A DNA stretch of 42,079 bases from Pseudomonas graminis (GTDB lineage Bacteria; Pseudomonadota; Gammaproteobacteria; Pseudomonadales; Pseudomonadaceae): NCBI RefSeq assembly GCF_900111735.1, contig NZ_FOHW01000043.1, forward strand, positions 1 through 42,079, given 5' to 3'. Made by a program: the position numbers and the translations under genes. Under the pieces are notes generated by a model, which made no database searches, was not told the origin of the DNA, and was given only the letters and a program-made list of their open reading frames with translations. Positions 32,791 through 41,788 of this stretch are shown in pieces. Numbering within the stretch: the stretch's first letter is position 1; the number at the start of each line of letters is the position of its first letter.

Positions 32791-33933
32791 GTGAGCGAAA
32801 CAGTCTTGCCAAAAGATGACGTTGAACCGGTACTGGCCAAACCTGAGCCGCTGCCGGATCCAGCGTACAAAGAACCGTCGAATCGCCGACGCAGCAACGG
32901 GCTCGCCATACTGGCGCTGTTGCTGGGCGCAGCGGGCGTTGCCGTTGGCGGCTGGAGCGTCTGGCAAATGCGCGCCATGCAGGCCGGCCATCAGGAGCAG
33001 TCGGGGCAGTTACAGGACATCGGCTCTCAGACTCAAGCCCTCAAGCAGAGCGAGCAGCAAATCGCTGCACGGCTGGCGCAATTGCCACCCGCTCAAGAGC
33101 TGGAAGATCGCCGTCGCCTCGTCACGCAGTTACAGGGTGATCAGCAGCGCCTGAGCCAGCGTGTAGAGACCGTGCTCGGTGCCAGTCGCAAGGATTGGCG
33201 TCTCGCCGAGGCCGAGCATCTGTTGCGCCTGGCGAGCCTGAGGCTGTCAGCGCTGCAAGATATCAACAGCGCTGCAGCGCTGGTGCAGGGCGCTGACGAG
33301 ATTCTGCGCGAGCAGGACGATCCCGGTGCGTTCGCGGCCCGCGAGCAATTGGCAAAAAGCCTGACCGCGCTGCGCAGCGTCGATCAACCGGATCGCACTG
33401 GTTTGTTCCTGCAACTGGCGGCAGTCCGTGAGCAAGTCGCGCAGTTGAATGAGCTGGCGCCTGAATACGTGGACAAGGGCGATTCGCTGTTCGGTTTGAC
33501 CGATGGCAGCGAGGACAGCTATTGGGCCAAGTGGTGGGACAGGATCTCCCAGTTCGTGCGTATTGATTTTCACGCTGACAAAAATATCCGACCGTTGCTG
33601 GCAGGCCAGAGCCTGACCCAGGTTCGTCTGGCATTGAGTCTGGCGATCGAGCAGGCGCAATGGGCGGCGCTCAACGGCCAGGCCCCGGTTTACGAGAAGG
33701 CCATGGCAGAAGCTAAGAGCGTTCTGGACAGCAACTTCAATCGTGATAGCCAGCAGAGCAAAGCGCTCGGTCAGCGTCTGGAGGAGCTCGGCAAACAGCC
33801 GGTTTCCGTGGCGACCCCTGACCTGACACAAAGCCTGGCGTCGGTTCAGGCCTACCTCGAACAGCGTCATACGCCTGTTGGCGGTGCGCTGGAGAAACGC
33901 ACTGACGAGGCGCAGCCTGGGAAACAGCCATGA
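32791..33933 (+). CDS. hemX: HemX, uroporphyrinogen-III C-methyltransferase-like membrane protein
   Basis: The GTG at 32791, with AAAGGATGG upstream, gives 380 residues; readings that start inside hemD are rejected. A Pro-rich cytoplasmic leader, one transmembrane helix (about 35-58, NGLAILALLLGAAGVAVGGW) and a long coiled-coil periplasmic part follow. WRLAEAEHLLRLASLRLS and DSYWAKWWDRISQFVRID are typical HemX blocks. Despite the family name it has no SAM-methyltransferase signature and its role is unclear. It overlaps hemY by 4 bp. Confidence 0.9.
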   Translation: MSETVLPKDDVEPVLAKPEPLPDPAYKEPSNRRRSNGLAILALLLGAAGVAVGGWSVWQMRAMQAGHQEQSGQLQDIGSQTQALKQSEQQIAARLAQLPPAQELEDRRRLVTQLQGDQQRLSQRVETVLGASRKDWRLAEAEHLLRLASLRLSALQDINSAAALVQGADEILREQDDPGAFAAREQLAKSLTALRSVDQPDRTGLFLQLAAVREQVAQLNELAPEYVDKGDSLFGLTDGSEDSYWAKWWDRISQFVRIDFHADKNIRPLLAGQSLTQVRLALSLAIEQAQWAALNGQAPVYEKAMAEAKSVLDSNFNRDSQQSKALGQRLEELGKQPVSVATPDLTQSLASVQAYLEQRHTPVGGALEKRTDEAQPGKQP

Positions 33934-35177
33934 AGCGCGCTTACGTCATCCTCTTCGTGCTGGTCGTTGCTGCGGCGCTGATAGGCGTCGCGATCTCCCG
34001 CCATGCGGGTTACGTGCTTATTTCCTACGACACCTTCCGCTACGAATCGAGCATCTGGGCAGCGCTGGCGTTACTCGTCGCCGTTCTGTTCATGCTGTGG
34101 CTGGTGCGGATGGTTATTGCGTTGCTGACGACCTCCGGTGGGGTCGTCAATCCGTGGTCTCGTCGCAACCGCAGCCGTCGCGTGCAGAACGCGATAGAGC
34201 AAGGGCAGATGGACCTCGCCGAAGGGCGCTGGGCCAGCGCTGAACGCAACTTGCATCGCGCCGCCGAGGCGGAGCGTCAGCCATTGCTCTATTACCTCGG
34301 CGCCGCCCGGGCAGCGAATGAGCAGGGCCGTTACGAGGAAAGCGACAATCTGCTTGAGCGCGCGCTTGAGCGTCAGCCGCATGCGGAGCTCGCCATTGCG
34401 TTGAGCCACGCCCAGTTGCAGGTGGACCGCGGTGATCTCGACGGTGCGCTGGTTACCTTGCAGGCCATGCAGGAGCGCCATCCGCATAACCCGCAGGTAT
34501 TGCGTCAATTGCAACGCTTGTATCGCGAACGCGGTGAGTGGGCGGAGTTGGTTCGTCTGATGCCGGAGTTGCGAAAAGACAAGGTGCTTCCGGCGCAAGA
34601 GCTGGCTGAACTGGAGAGACGTGCCTGGGGCGAAAATCTCTCGCTGGCGGCCCACCGTGAATCCGGCAGCGATACCGTTGCCACGGGCCTGCCGTCGCTG
34701 GAAAGCGCCTGGCAACAACTGACTTCGGCTCAGCGCCAGGAGCCCGCGCTGGTGTTGGCGTACGCCGAACAACTGCGTCGGCTGGGCGCCGATGTGCAGG
34801 CCGAGGAAGTCCTGCGCACGGCCATGAAGCGCGACTACAACACCCACCTTGCGCGGTTGTATGGACTGGTGCGCGGCGCCGATCCTGCCAAACAACTGCA
34901 GACTGCCGAGGGCTGGCTGAAAAGTCACACCGATGACCCAGGCTTGCTGTTGACGCTGGGTCGTCTGTGCCTGCAAAGCAGCTTGTGGGGTAAAGCGCGT
35001 GATTACCTCGAGTCGAGCTTGAGGTTGCAGCGCAACCCTGAAGCGTGTGCCGAACTGGCTCGTCTGCTTGCGCAGCTGGGCGAGACTGATCGCAGCAATC
35101 AGCTGTTTCAGGAAGGTCTGGGTTTGCTGGATGAGCGTTTGCTCGCCCGTCCGTTGCCAGCACTGACACGCGTCTAG
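33930..35177 (+). CDS. hemY: HemY, heme biosynthesis-associated TPR membrane protein
   Basis: A 415-residue protein starting at an ATG that overlaps the hemX stop. Two N-terminal membrane segments (about 3-25 and 40-65) bracket the conserved GYVLISYDTFRYESSIW. The rest is TPR-type helices, e.g. LYYLGAARAANEQGRYEESDNLLERAL and LLLTLGRLCLQSSLWGKARDYLESSL. It is not the HemY protoporphyrinogen oxidase of Gram-positives; in proteobacteria it is a membrane scaffold of unproven role in late heme synthesis. Last gene of the operon. Confidence 0.92.
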   Translation: MKRAYVILFVLVVAAALIGVAISRHAGYVLISYDTFRYESSIWAALALLVAVLFMLWLVRMVIALLTTSGGVVNPWSRRNRSRRVQNAIEQGQMDLAEGRWASAERNLHRAAEAERQPLLYYLGAARAANEQGRYEESDNLLERALERQPHAELAIALSHAQLQVDRGDLDGALVTLQAMQERHPHNPQVLRQLQRLYRERGEWAELVRLMPELRKDKVLPAQELAELERRAWGENLSLAAHRESGSDTVATGLPSLESAWQQLTSAQRQEPALVLAYAEQLRRLGADVQAEEVLRTAMKRDYNTHLARLYGLVRGADPAKQLQTAEGWLKSHTDDPGLLLTLGRLCLQSSLWGKARDYLESSLRLQRNPEACAELARLLAQLGETDRSNQLFQEGLGLLDERLLARPLPALTRV

Positions 35178-35198
35178 CCGGGCGTCAGACTTGAACGT

Positions 35199-35224
35199 GA
35201 AGAGGCCCGATTGCGGGCCTCTTC
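35199..35224 (+). terminator. Terminator-like hairpin after hemY
   Basis: GAAGAGGCCCG and CGGGCCTCTTC form a perfect 11-bp stem with loop ATTG, beginning 21 bp after the hemY stop. The T run is delayed (TCTTTT near 35236), so termination may be partial or hairpin-driven. Confidence 0.75.
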
Positions 35225-35428
35225 CGTGTCTGAGTCTTTTATTTGTGTAGGGCATTTCCGTGCTTCGTGTGGCTTGTTGAGAGGATCTTTGGGCTACCGG
35301 TATAACGTCTTAAACACGGCGTCGGGATTTACCTACATCAACAAAGAAATATCCTCCGTTGAGCGCCTTGAAAGCGACTCGCGCTTTCCTCTACCGTAGC
35401 CGCCTTCGTCTTTTGTTACGGATTTTCC

Positions 35429-35956
35429 ATGCAGCTGGCTCGTACGCGCTCCTTGTTCTCTCTGGCGTTTCTGGCCTGCGCATCGATTGTGGGAGCGACG
35501 GTTTATCTCGGCCCTGTAGTTGATGCAGCGCCATGCCCGATGTGTCTGCTTCAGCGTGTGCTCATGGCGGTATCTGCGGGTGTGTGTTTGCTCGCCGCGC
35601 TGCACGCGCCGGGCAAAGCTGGCTGGCGTATCTACGCGGGCTTGCTTTTACTGTTTTCCGCTTTGGGAGCGAGCGTCGCGGCACGTCAGGTCTGGTTGCA
35701 GGCTTCTCCGCCCGAGAACATGGCGGCGTGCATTGAAAACCTTCACTACCTGATGGAAACGCAAACCTACTTAAAAGTCATGGTGATGGTGCTGGCGGGA
35801 AGTGCAGGGTGCTCCGAGATCAACTGGTCGCTGTTCGGCATCAGCTTGCCGGAGTGGAGCCTTCTGGCATTTTCCGGCTTGTGCCTGTTTGCGCTGTACT
35901 ACCTTTTTATCGAGTTCCGCCGCTTCAGATCAGTGGATGTGGGGACTCCGGATTAA
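35429..35956 (+). CDS. dsbB: Disulfide bond formation protein B (DsbB/DsbH)
   Basis: An inner-membrane quinone reductase that reoxidises periplasmic DsbA. The protein is 175 residues with four transmembrane helices. The first redox pair is C36-C39 in PCPMC, preceding LQRVLMA. The second pair is C101 and C128 in the second periplasmic loop (AACIENLHYLM and SAGCSEI). Pseudomonas carries two DsbB paralogues; the one between hemY and algQ is often called dsbH. AlgQ follows on the same strand after about 180 bp. Confidence 0.92.
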   Translation: MQLARTRSLFSLAFLACASIVGATVYLGPVVDAAPCPMCLLQRVLMAVSAGVCLLAALHAPGKAGWRIYAGLLLLFSALGASVAARQVWLQASPPENMAACIENLHYLMETQTYLKVMVMVLAGSAGCSEINWSLFGISLPEWSLLAFSGLCLFALYYLFIEFRRFRSVDVGTPD

Positions 35957-36138
35957 ACACTTGTATGAACTTTCTGTCCTGCGTACCTTGATGGGCTAGT
36001 CATGCGGGCATAATCTGGGCCGCACGCATCATCGGATCAATGCTGCTGTCGACGCTTCTCCTGGCTGGTACCGACAAGTCTCGGGCCGAATCGAAAAGCG
36101 CCTGAAGCAGCATGCCCCTGAAGGGAAGAGAGAACATC

Positions 36139-36597
36139 ATGCTGGAAAGTTGTCAGAACGCTCAGGAACGCTGGGGTGGGGTTCACAAGCTGATTGACCG
36201 CTGGTTGCTGGCGCGCAACGAGTTGATCACAGCTTATTACGCCTTGAGTGCAGAGCCGGGAGCGCTTTCCGAAAAAAGCGTGCCGTTGCAGGAATTCTGC
36301 GGCTCGCTGGTCGATTACGTGTCGGCTGGTCATTTCGAAATTTACGAGCAGCTCACCAACGAGGCCAAGGCGTTCAAGAATCAGCGGGGCCTTGACCTGG
36401 CTGACACGATCTATCCTCGGATCGACGTCATCACCGAGAAGCTGCTGGCGTTCAACGATCTCTGTGACGAAGGCAAATGCGTCGCCGAGAAATTCAAGGA
36501 ATTGGGCGGCTTGCTGCACGAGCGCTTTGAACTGGAAGACTGCCTGATCGAAGTGCTGCACAACGCGCACAAGGAACAGGTCGAGGAAGAGGTCTGA
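36139..36597 (+). CDS. rsd: Anti-sigma-70 factor Rsd/AlgQ
   Basis: The ATG at 36139 (MLESCQNAQERWGGVHKLIDRWL), after GGGAAGAGAG, gives 152 residues; an ATG 27 bp upstream is in frame but less conserved. The all-helical Rsd fold is evident: NAQERWGGVHKLIDRWLLARNELI, VDYVSAGHFEIYEQLTNEA and the C-terminal LGGLLHERFELEDCLIEVLH. Rsd binds domain 4 of sigma-70 and shifts RNA polymerase to alternative sigmas; in P. aeruginosa AlgQ also affects alginate and siderophore genes. Confidence 0.94.
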   Translation: MLESCQNAQERWGGVHKLIDRWLLARNELITAYYALSAEPGALSEKSVPLQEFCGSLVDYVSAGHFEIYEQLTNEAKAFKNQRGLDLADTIYPRIDVITEKLLAFNDLCDEGKCVAEKFKELGGLLHERFELEDCLIEVLHNAHKEQVEEEV

Positions 36598-36625
36598 GAA
36601 GGCCGCTGATGTAAAAAGCTGATGT

Positions 36626-36655
36626 AAAAAAGGGTGCCCTGGGCACCCTTTTTTT
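36626..36655. terminator. Bidirectional terminator between rsd and fklB
   Basis: GGGTGC and GCACCC enclose CCTGG, with six As on the left and a seven-T run on the right. It can end transcripts from either strand, matching the convergent rsd and fklB genes. A 13-bp tandem duplication (GCTGATGTAAAAA, from 36605) abuts it. Confidence 0.88.
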
Positions 36656-36691
36656 ATGCTCTGTCGCCGCCAGCCTCGGCCACTGTCGGCG

Positions 36692-37369
36692 TTACTGTGA
36701 CACTCCGAGCAGCTCAATTTCGAATACCAGTGGCGTGTACGGATCGATCAGATCGCCCGCGCCTTCTGCGCCATACGCTTGAGCCGAAGGGATCACCAGC
36801 CGCCATTTGGCACCCACCGGCATGTCGGCGAGGGCGGTGGTCCACCCGGCAATGACGCTGTCCAGGCGGAACCATTGTGGCTGCTGGCTTTGATCGAAGA
36901 TCGTGCCGTCAGGCAGCCGGCCCACGTACTTCACTTGTACACGGCCATTGATGTCGGGTTTGGGGCCATTGCCCGGCGTCAGCTCGGTCATCAGGATGCC
37001 GTCCGCGAGCTGGCGAACGCCCGGTTTGGCCTTCTCGGCCTCCATGAACTTGCGCTCATCCTTCAGCGCCGCTTCGGTCTGCGGTTCGGTCTGACCGGAG
37101 TTTTCAGCTTGGGCGAGGGCGGCATCGTGGTCGCTGAGAATCTGCTCCATGCGATCCTGCTTGATCGCCAGCGGCTTGCCTTGATAAGCCGACTGCAGGC
37201 CTTCGAGCAGCGCGGGCAACTGCAGATCGGGTGCTTCCTGGCGCAGGCGCTCACCCAGGCTTGCGCCGAGGCTATAGGAAAGGTCGTGGGTATTATCGGA
37301 CGCCGGAGCATCGGTCGCGTGAGCAAGGGGTACCAAGAGGAACAACGACATAAACAGGTAGCGCGACAT
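36692..37369 (-). CDS. fklB: FKBP-type peptidyl-prolyl cis-trans isomerase (FklB/Mip-like)
   Basis: A 225-residue periplasmic isomerase. The signal peptide MSRYLFMSLFLLVPLAHA ends at AHA-TD. The N-terminal FKBP_N dimerisation domain (about 28-105) contains LSYSLGASLGERLRQEAP. The C-terminal FKBP domain (about 125-225) has RVQVKYVGRLPDGTIFDQS, VIAGWTTALADMPVGAKWRLVIPS and the final TPLVFEIELLGV, the proline-binding pocket. It is convergent with rsd, in the algQ-fklB-algP order seen in Pseudomonas. Confidence 0.92.
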   Translation of the reverse strand: MSRYLFMSLFLLVPLAHATDAPASDNTHDLSYSLGASLGERLRQEAPDLQLPALLEGLQSAYQGKPLAIKQDRMEQILSDHDAALAQAENSGQTEPQTEAALKDERKFMEAEKAKPGVRQLADGILMTELTPGNGPKPDINGRVQVKYVGRLPDGTIFDQSQQPQWFRLDSVIAGWTTALADMPVGAKWRLVIPSAQAYGAEGAGDLIDPYTPLVFEIELLGVSQ

Positions 37370-37548
37370 GAATGCTCTCCGGCCTGGGAAGTGAGCGATT
37401 ATGCCAGCGCTGAGGCCCGAGCGTGACGGGTATTGCCGGGTTTTTCGGCGTCCTGCAACAGAGCGGGGATTGTAGTGTCAAGATGCCCTAGCGGCGGTGC
37501 TGGCGGAGGTCTAGTATGGCCGCACTCAAATCAGCCAGGAGGTAAGTC

Positions 37549-38535
37549 ATGTCGGCCACCAAGAAGCCAGTAAACACTCCGTTGCATTTGCTTCAACAGC
37601 TGTCGGGCAGCCTGCTCGAACATCTCGAAAATGCCTGCTCTCAAGCATTGGCTGACGCTGAAAAACTGCTCGCCAAACTCGAGAAGCAACGTGGCAAGGC
37701 GCAGGAAAAACTGCACAAGTCGCGTACCAAGTTGCAGGACGCTGCCGCCGCCGGTAAAGCCAAGGCGCAAGGCAAGGCCAAGGACAGCGTGGCCGAACTC
37801 GAGTCGTTGCTCGACGCTTTGAAAGATCGTCAGACCGAAACCCGCAGCTACATCCTCAACCTCAAGCGTGATGCCCAGGAAAGCCTGAAGCTGGCCCAAG
37901 GCATTGGCCGCGTGAAGGAAGCCGTTGGCAAAGCGCTGAACGATCGCGCTGCAAAAGACCCGGCTCGACCTGCCACCAAGCCTGTCGCGGCGAAGCCGCC
38001 TGTGAAAATGCCTCCAAAACCGGCAAAACCTGCACCCAAGGCGGGTCCGGCAAAGCCTGCTGCTAAAACCGCAGTCAAAGCCGTCGCAGAAAAAACCGTC
38101 GCCAAAGTGACTGCGAAAACTGTGGCCGCCAAGCCAGCTGCGAGCAAGGCACCTGTTGCCAAACCAGCTGCCAGTGCTGCGAGCAAGCCAGCCGCTAAAA
38201 CGGCTGTTGCCGCGAAATCGGCCGCCAAGCCCGCTGCCAAGACCACCGCTGCCAAACCGGCTGCCGCGAAGGCCGCTGTCAAACCTGCCACGGCTAAAGC
38301 CCCTGCTGCAAAACCAGCCACCAGTGCCGCCGCCAAGCCTGCTGTGAGCAAAATCGCAGCCAAGCCCGCAGCATCCAAGCCTGCTGCTGCCAAGCCAGTC
38401 GCAGCGAAGACTGCAGCAAAACCGGCCACAAAGCCCGCTGTCTCGGCAACAGCCAAGCCAGCGGCCGCAGCGCCTGCTGCTCCGGTAGCGTCACCTGCGC
38501 CAGTTGCTGATTCGACGCCCAACAGCGCGTCCTAA
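37549..38535 (+). CDS. algP: AlgP (AlgR3), histone H1-like KPAA-repeat protein
   Basis: A 328-residue, very basic protein. The N-terminal 135 residues are a conserved helical domain (MSATKKPVNTPLHLLQQLSG, ending ...IGRVKEAVGKALND). From about residue 145 it is nearly all Lys/Pro/Ala repeats of the KPAA type with AAK variants, resembling eukaryotic histone H1 tails, and likely to bind DNA. In P. aeruginosa AlgP/AlgR3 is linked to alginate gene control. The repeat tract is a hotspot for length change. Its stop overlaps the end of the convergent TIGR02444 gene. Confidence 0.93.
   Translation: MSATKKPVNTPLHLLQQLSGSLLEHLENACSQALADAEKLLAKLEKQRGKAQEKLHKSRTKLQDAAAAGKAKAQGKAKDSVAELESLLDALKDRQTETRSYILNLKRDAQESLKLAQGIGRVKEAVGKALNDRAAKDPARPATKPVAAKPPVKMPPKPAKPAPKAGPAKPAAKTAVKAVAEKTVAKVTAKTVAAKPAASKAPVAKPAASAASKPAAKTAVAAKSAAKPAAKTTAAKPAAAKAAVKPATAKAPAAKPATSAAAKPAVSKIAAKPAASKPAAAKPVAAKTAAKPATKPAVSATAKPAAAAPAAPVASPAPVADSTPNSAS
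37980..38500 (+). repeat. KPAA-coding tandem repeat tract of algP
   Basis: The codons here repeat units close to AAG/AAA-CCN-GCN-GCN with interspersed GCNAAR, coding Lys-Pro-Ala-Ala blocks. The copies differ at third positions. Such tracts in algP are known to vary in length by recombination between repeats. Confidence 0.75.
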
Positions 38536-38999
38536 GCGATATCGGTCCCGGCGCGAAGCAGAATCTGCAACGCGTCGGGACTGCCTTGAGCAGCACCACC
38601 CGCCAGCGCTTCCAGCCACACTCCTGTAGGTTCAGCCTTTCGCTCAGGCCACTCGCTGGTCAGCCGTTGCAGCCGCACCAGCAGCTCACGCTCGGCATCC
38701 AGCTCAAGGGTTTTCAGCCTGTCGCGTAATGCCTTCAGTTCTTCGTCATCTATCGCGTCGGCCTTCCAGCGTGTCCGAACATCCCTCAATGGCCCCACCA
38801 CCGTCTCGTGCCACGGGTCGGCCAATTGTCCGATTTGTCGCGCCCGCTCCGGGTCGAACTGCACACCACGCCGGTCCATCCAGACGCCGCACAGCAACGC
38901 GCAGACATTGGCGCCATCGGCTTGCAGCTTCAGGCACGCCTGCTCGACGCCTGGGCGAGCATAAAAATCTAGGGTGAAACTCCATAGGTCCGAGAGCAT
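38532..38999 (-). CDS. TIGR02444 family conserved protein
   Basis: A 155-residue protein from the ATG at 38999; an ATG at 39005 is the alternative, with AGG spaced less well. The start LSDLWSFTLDFYARPGVEQACLKLQ and NVCALLCGVWMDRRGVQFDPERARQIGQL match the TIGR02444 family. It is common in Pseudomonas and related gammaproteobacteria; function unknown. It is cytoplasmic, helical, and lacks catalytic motifs I can name. It shares the opposite-strand end with algP and is divergent from the ABC-F gene. Confidence 0.87.
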   Translation of the reverse strand: MLSDLWSFTLDFYARPGVEQACLKLQADGANVCALLCGVWMDRRGVQFDPERARQIGQLADPWHETVVGPLRDVRTRWKADAIDDEELKALRDRLKTLELDAERELLVRLQRLTSEWPERKAEPTGVWLEALAGGAAQGSPDALQILLRAGTDIA

Positions 39000-39045
39000 C
39001 GTCATCTACCTGTTTTGGGCGAAGCTGGTAGACTCCGCCGCCATT

Positions 39046-40956
39046 ATGATCAGACTTCAAAGCCTTACCTTACAGCGTGGTCCGCAACGTCTGCTAGAAG
39101 ACGCCGAGCTGACTCTGCACGCCGGCCAGAAAGCCGGCCTGATCGGCGCGAACGGCGCCGGTAAATCCAGCCTGTTCGCGCTGCTTCGGGGTGAGTTGAC
39201 CCCCGACAATGGCGATTGCCTGCTGCCCGCCGATTGGCGCATCGCCCACATGCGACAGGAGGTCGACACCCTTGATCGTCTGGCGGTGGACTACGTCCTC
39301 GACGGCGATCTGCGCCTGCGTCAGGTGCAGCATGATCTCGCCGCTGCCGAGGCCGCCCAGGACGGCGCCGCGCAGGCGCGTCTGCATTCGGAGCTCGATA
39401 GCGCCGATGGCTATACCGCCGATGCGCGGGCGCGCAAGCTGCTCGCGGGTTTGGGCTTTACCAACGAGCAGATGGAGCGCCAGGTCAGCGACTTCTCTGG
39501 CGGCTGGCGAATGCGTCTCAACCTAGCGCAGGCTTTGATGTGTCCTTCGGACCTGCTGCTGCTCGATGAGCCGACCAACCACTTGGATCTCGACGCCATT
39601 CTCTGGCTTGAAGACTGGCTCAAGAGCTATCAGGGCACGCTGCTGCTGATCTCCCACGACCGCGATTTTCTGGATGCGGTGGTCGATCACGTCGCCCATG
39701 TCGAGCAGAAAAAGATCACGCTTTATCGCGGCGGCTACAGCGCTTTCGAACGCGCCCGTGCCGAACGCCTGGCCCAGCAGCAGCAGGCCTACGACAAGCA
39801 ACAGGCCCAGCGCGCGCACATGGAGAAATTCATTACGCGCTTCAAGGCGCAGGCCACCAAGGCCAAACAGGCCCAGAGCCGGATCAAGGCGCTTGAGCGA
39901 ATGGAAGAGCTGTCGGCGGCCCACGTCGACTCTCCGTTCGACTTCACCTTCCGCGAATCGACCAAGATCTCCAGCCCACTGATGGATCTGTCTGACGCGC
40001 GACTGGGCTATGGCGACAAAGCCATCCTGCAAAAGGTGAAGCTGCAACTGACGCCGGGCGCACGCATCGGCCTGCTGGGCCCGAACGGCGCCGGTAAATC
40101 CACGCTGATCAAAAACCTGGCGGGCGAGCTCGAGCCGTTGAGCGGACGCATGGTGCGTGGCGAAAACACCGTGGTCGGCTACTTCGCCCAGCATCAGCTC
40201 GATTCACTGGACGCCAAGGCCAGTCCGCTGCTGCACCTTCAGCGTATCGCGCCCACCGAGCGCGAACAGGCCTTGCGGGATTTCCTGGGCGGTTTTGACT
40301 TCCGCGGTGCGCGCCTCGACGAGCCGGTGCTGAATTTCTCCGGTGGCGAGAAGGCTCGGCTGGCGTTGGCCCTGATTGCATGGGACAAACCCAACCTGCT
40401 GCTGCTCGACGAACCGACCAACCACCTGGATCTGGAAATGCGCCTGGCCTTGACCATGGCGCTTCAGGAGTTCAGTGGCGCGGTGCTGGTGGTCTCCCAC
40501 GATCGGCATTTGCTCAAGAGCACGACTGACAAATTCCTCCTTGTTGCCGATGGCCTGGTTCAGGAGTTCGATGGCGATCTGGATGACTATGCGCGTTGGC
40601 TGGTGGACTACCGCCTGCGCAATGCACCGGCCAGCAATACGCCGGTCAATGTCGACAAGACCGACAAGAAAGCCCAGCGTCAGCAGGCCGCCGCGTTGCG
40701 CCAGCAACTCGCGCCGCACAAGCGCGAAGCCGACAAGCTTGAAAAAGAGCTCGGCACGTTGCACGAGAAACTGGCGAAGATCGAAGTGGCTCTGGGCGAC
40801 AGCGGCATCTACGAGGCGGCCAACAAAGATAAATTGCGCGACCTGCTGGCCGATCAGGCCAAGCTCAAATCCCGTGAATCCGAGCTTGAAGAAGCGTGGA
40901 TGGAAGCACTGGAATTGCTGGAGTCGATGCAGGCCGAGCTGGAAGCGTTGTCCTGA
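39046..40956 (+). CDS. ABC-F family ATPase (YheS-like)
   Basis: The ATG at 39046 (MIRLQSLTLQRGPQRLLEDA) gives 636 residues; an earlier in-frame ATG at 38974 lies in the neighbouring gene's leader. Two ABC modules without membrane domains are present: Walker A1 GANGAGKSS, signature SGGWRMRLNLAQAL, Walker B LLLLDEPTNHLD; then Walker A2 GPNGAGKST, signature SGGEKARLAL, and a second LLLLDEPTNHLD. The linker between them (P-site tRNA interaction motif) and the C-terminal coiled coil (about 540-636) match YheS. ABC-F proteins act on stalled ribosomes; YheS-type members ease translation arrest. Confidence 0.93.
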   Translation: MIRLQSLTLQRGPQRLLEDAELTLHAGQKAGLIGANGAGKSSLFALLRGELTPDNGDCLLPADWRIAHMRQEVDTLDRLAVDYVLDGDLRLRQVQHDLAAAEAAQDGAAQARLHSELDSADGYTADARARKLLAGLGFTNEQMERQVSDFSGGWRMRLNLAQALMCPSDLLLLDEPTNHLDLDAILWLEDWLKSYQGTLLLISHDRDFLDAVVDHVAHVEQKKITLYRGGYSAFERARAERLAQQQQAYDKQQAQRAHMEKFITRFKAQATKAKQAQSRIKALERMEELSAAHVDSPFDFTFRESTKISSPLMDLSDARLGYGDKAILQKVKLQLTPGARIGLLGPNGAGKSTLIKNLAGELEPLSGRMVRGENTVVGYFAQHQLDSLDAKASPLLHLQRIAPTEREQALRDFLGGFDFRGARLDEPVLNFSGGEKARLALALIAWDKPNLLLLDEPTNHLDLEMRLALTMALQEFSGAVLVVSHDRHLLKSTTDKFLLVADGLVQEFDGDLDDYARWLVDYRLRNAPASNTPVNVDKTDKKAQRQQAAALRQQLAPHKREADKLEKELGTLHEKLAKIEVALGDSGIYEAANKDKLRDLLADQAKLKSRESELEEAWMEALELLESMQAELEALS

Positions 40957-41095
40957 TGGCGTCACCTGCGTTAGCCGTATGACGCAGGCGACCGGAACAG
41001 CTGTCTGACAAGTCACCGCAACAGTCAGAAATGACTGGCCTTTAAAGGCCCGTAAACACTAGGTTAGGCGAAGATTTCGTTACCTGAGGTGCGTG

Positions 41096-41722
41096 ATGTC
41101 GCTCGAAACATGGTTGGCGTTTTTCGCCGCTTGCTGGGTTATCAGTCTGTCTCCGGGTGCGGGCGCCATTGCCTCGATGTCCAGCGGTCTGCAATACGGG
41201 TTCTGGCGCGGCTATTGGAATGCCCTTGGCCTGCAGGTCGCCCTCGTCGTGCAGATCGCCGTGGTCGCCGCCGGGCTTGGCGCGGTGCTGGCCACTTCGG
41301 CGCTGGCGTTCAGTCTGATCAAATGGTTTGGCGTTGCCTATCTGGTCTATCTGGGTATCAAGCAATGGCGCGCGCTGCCTGGCGATCTGGCAGATGAGTC
41401 AGCTGTTCGCCCGGTGGGCAAGCCGCTTGTGCTCATGGCTCGCGGTTTTCTGGTGAACATCAGCAACCCCAAGGCGATGGTATTCATTCTGGCGATCCTG
41501 CCGCAGTTCATCGACACGCACCTGCCGCTCCTGCCGCAATACCTGATCATCGCCGCGACCATGGTCTGCGTGGATCTGATCGTCATGGCGGGCTACACCG
41601 GCCTGGCCTCGAAAGTGCTCCGCGCCCTCAAAACCCCCAAGCAGCAACGCCGGATGAACCGCACCTTTGCCGGATTGTTCGTCAGCGCCGCGGCGTTCCT
41701 CGCCACCTTGCATCGCGCCTGA
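41096..41722 (+). CDS. LysE family amino-acid exporter (RhtB type)
   Basis: The ATG at 41096, with GAGGTGCG upstream, gives 208 residues; a GTG one codon earlier is also possible. The LysE/RhtB signature SLSPGAGAIASMSSGLQYGFWRG (about 19-41) and the second block GFLVNISNPKAMVFILAILPQF (about 117-138) are clear. Six transmembrane helices are predicted by hydrophobicity. Members export amino acids such as homoserine, threonine or lysine analogues. The substrate is not determinable here. No adjacent LysR regulator is present. Confidence 0.88.
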   Translation: MSLETWLAFFAACWVISLSPGAGAIASMSSGLQYGFWRGYWNALGLQVALVVQIAVVAAGLGAVLATSALAFSLIKWFGVAYLVYLGIKQWRALPGDLADESAVRPVGKPLVLMARGFLVNISNPKAMVFILAILPQFIDTHLPLLPQYLIIAATMVCVDLIVMAGYTGLASKVLRALKTPKQQRRMNRTFAGLFVSAAAFLATLHRA

Positions 41723-41788
41723 TTCGGCAAAAGCCCGCTCCACAGTTGAGTAACAGCCGATCTAATTGGATGCGTGCGGTGTTTTGAA

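Noticed and set aside
37980..38500. Regular repeats considered as a CRISPR-like or VNTR non-coding array
   Set aside because: The period follows codons and encodes the AlgP KPAA tail in frame with a conserved N-terminal domain.
37848..38522. Ala/Gly-rich minus-strand frame opposite algP that looks like membrane helices
   Set aside because: It is the complement of the Lys-Pro-Ala repeat codons; the hydrophobic pattern is a by-product of that repeat.
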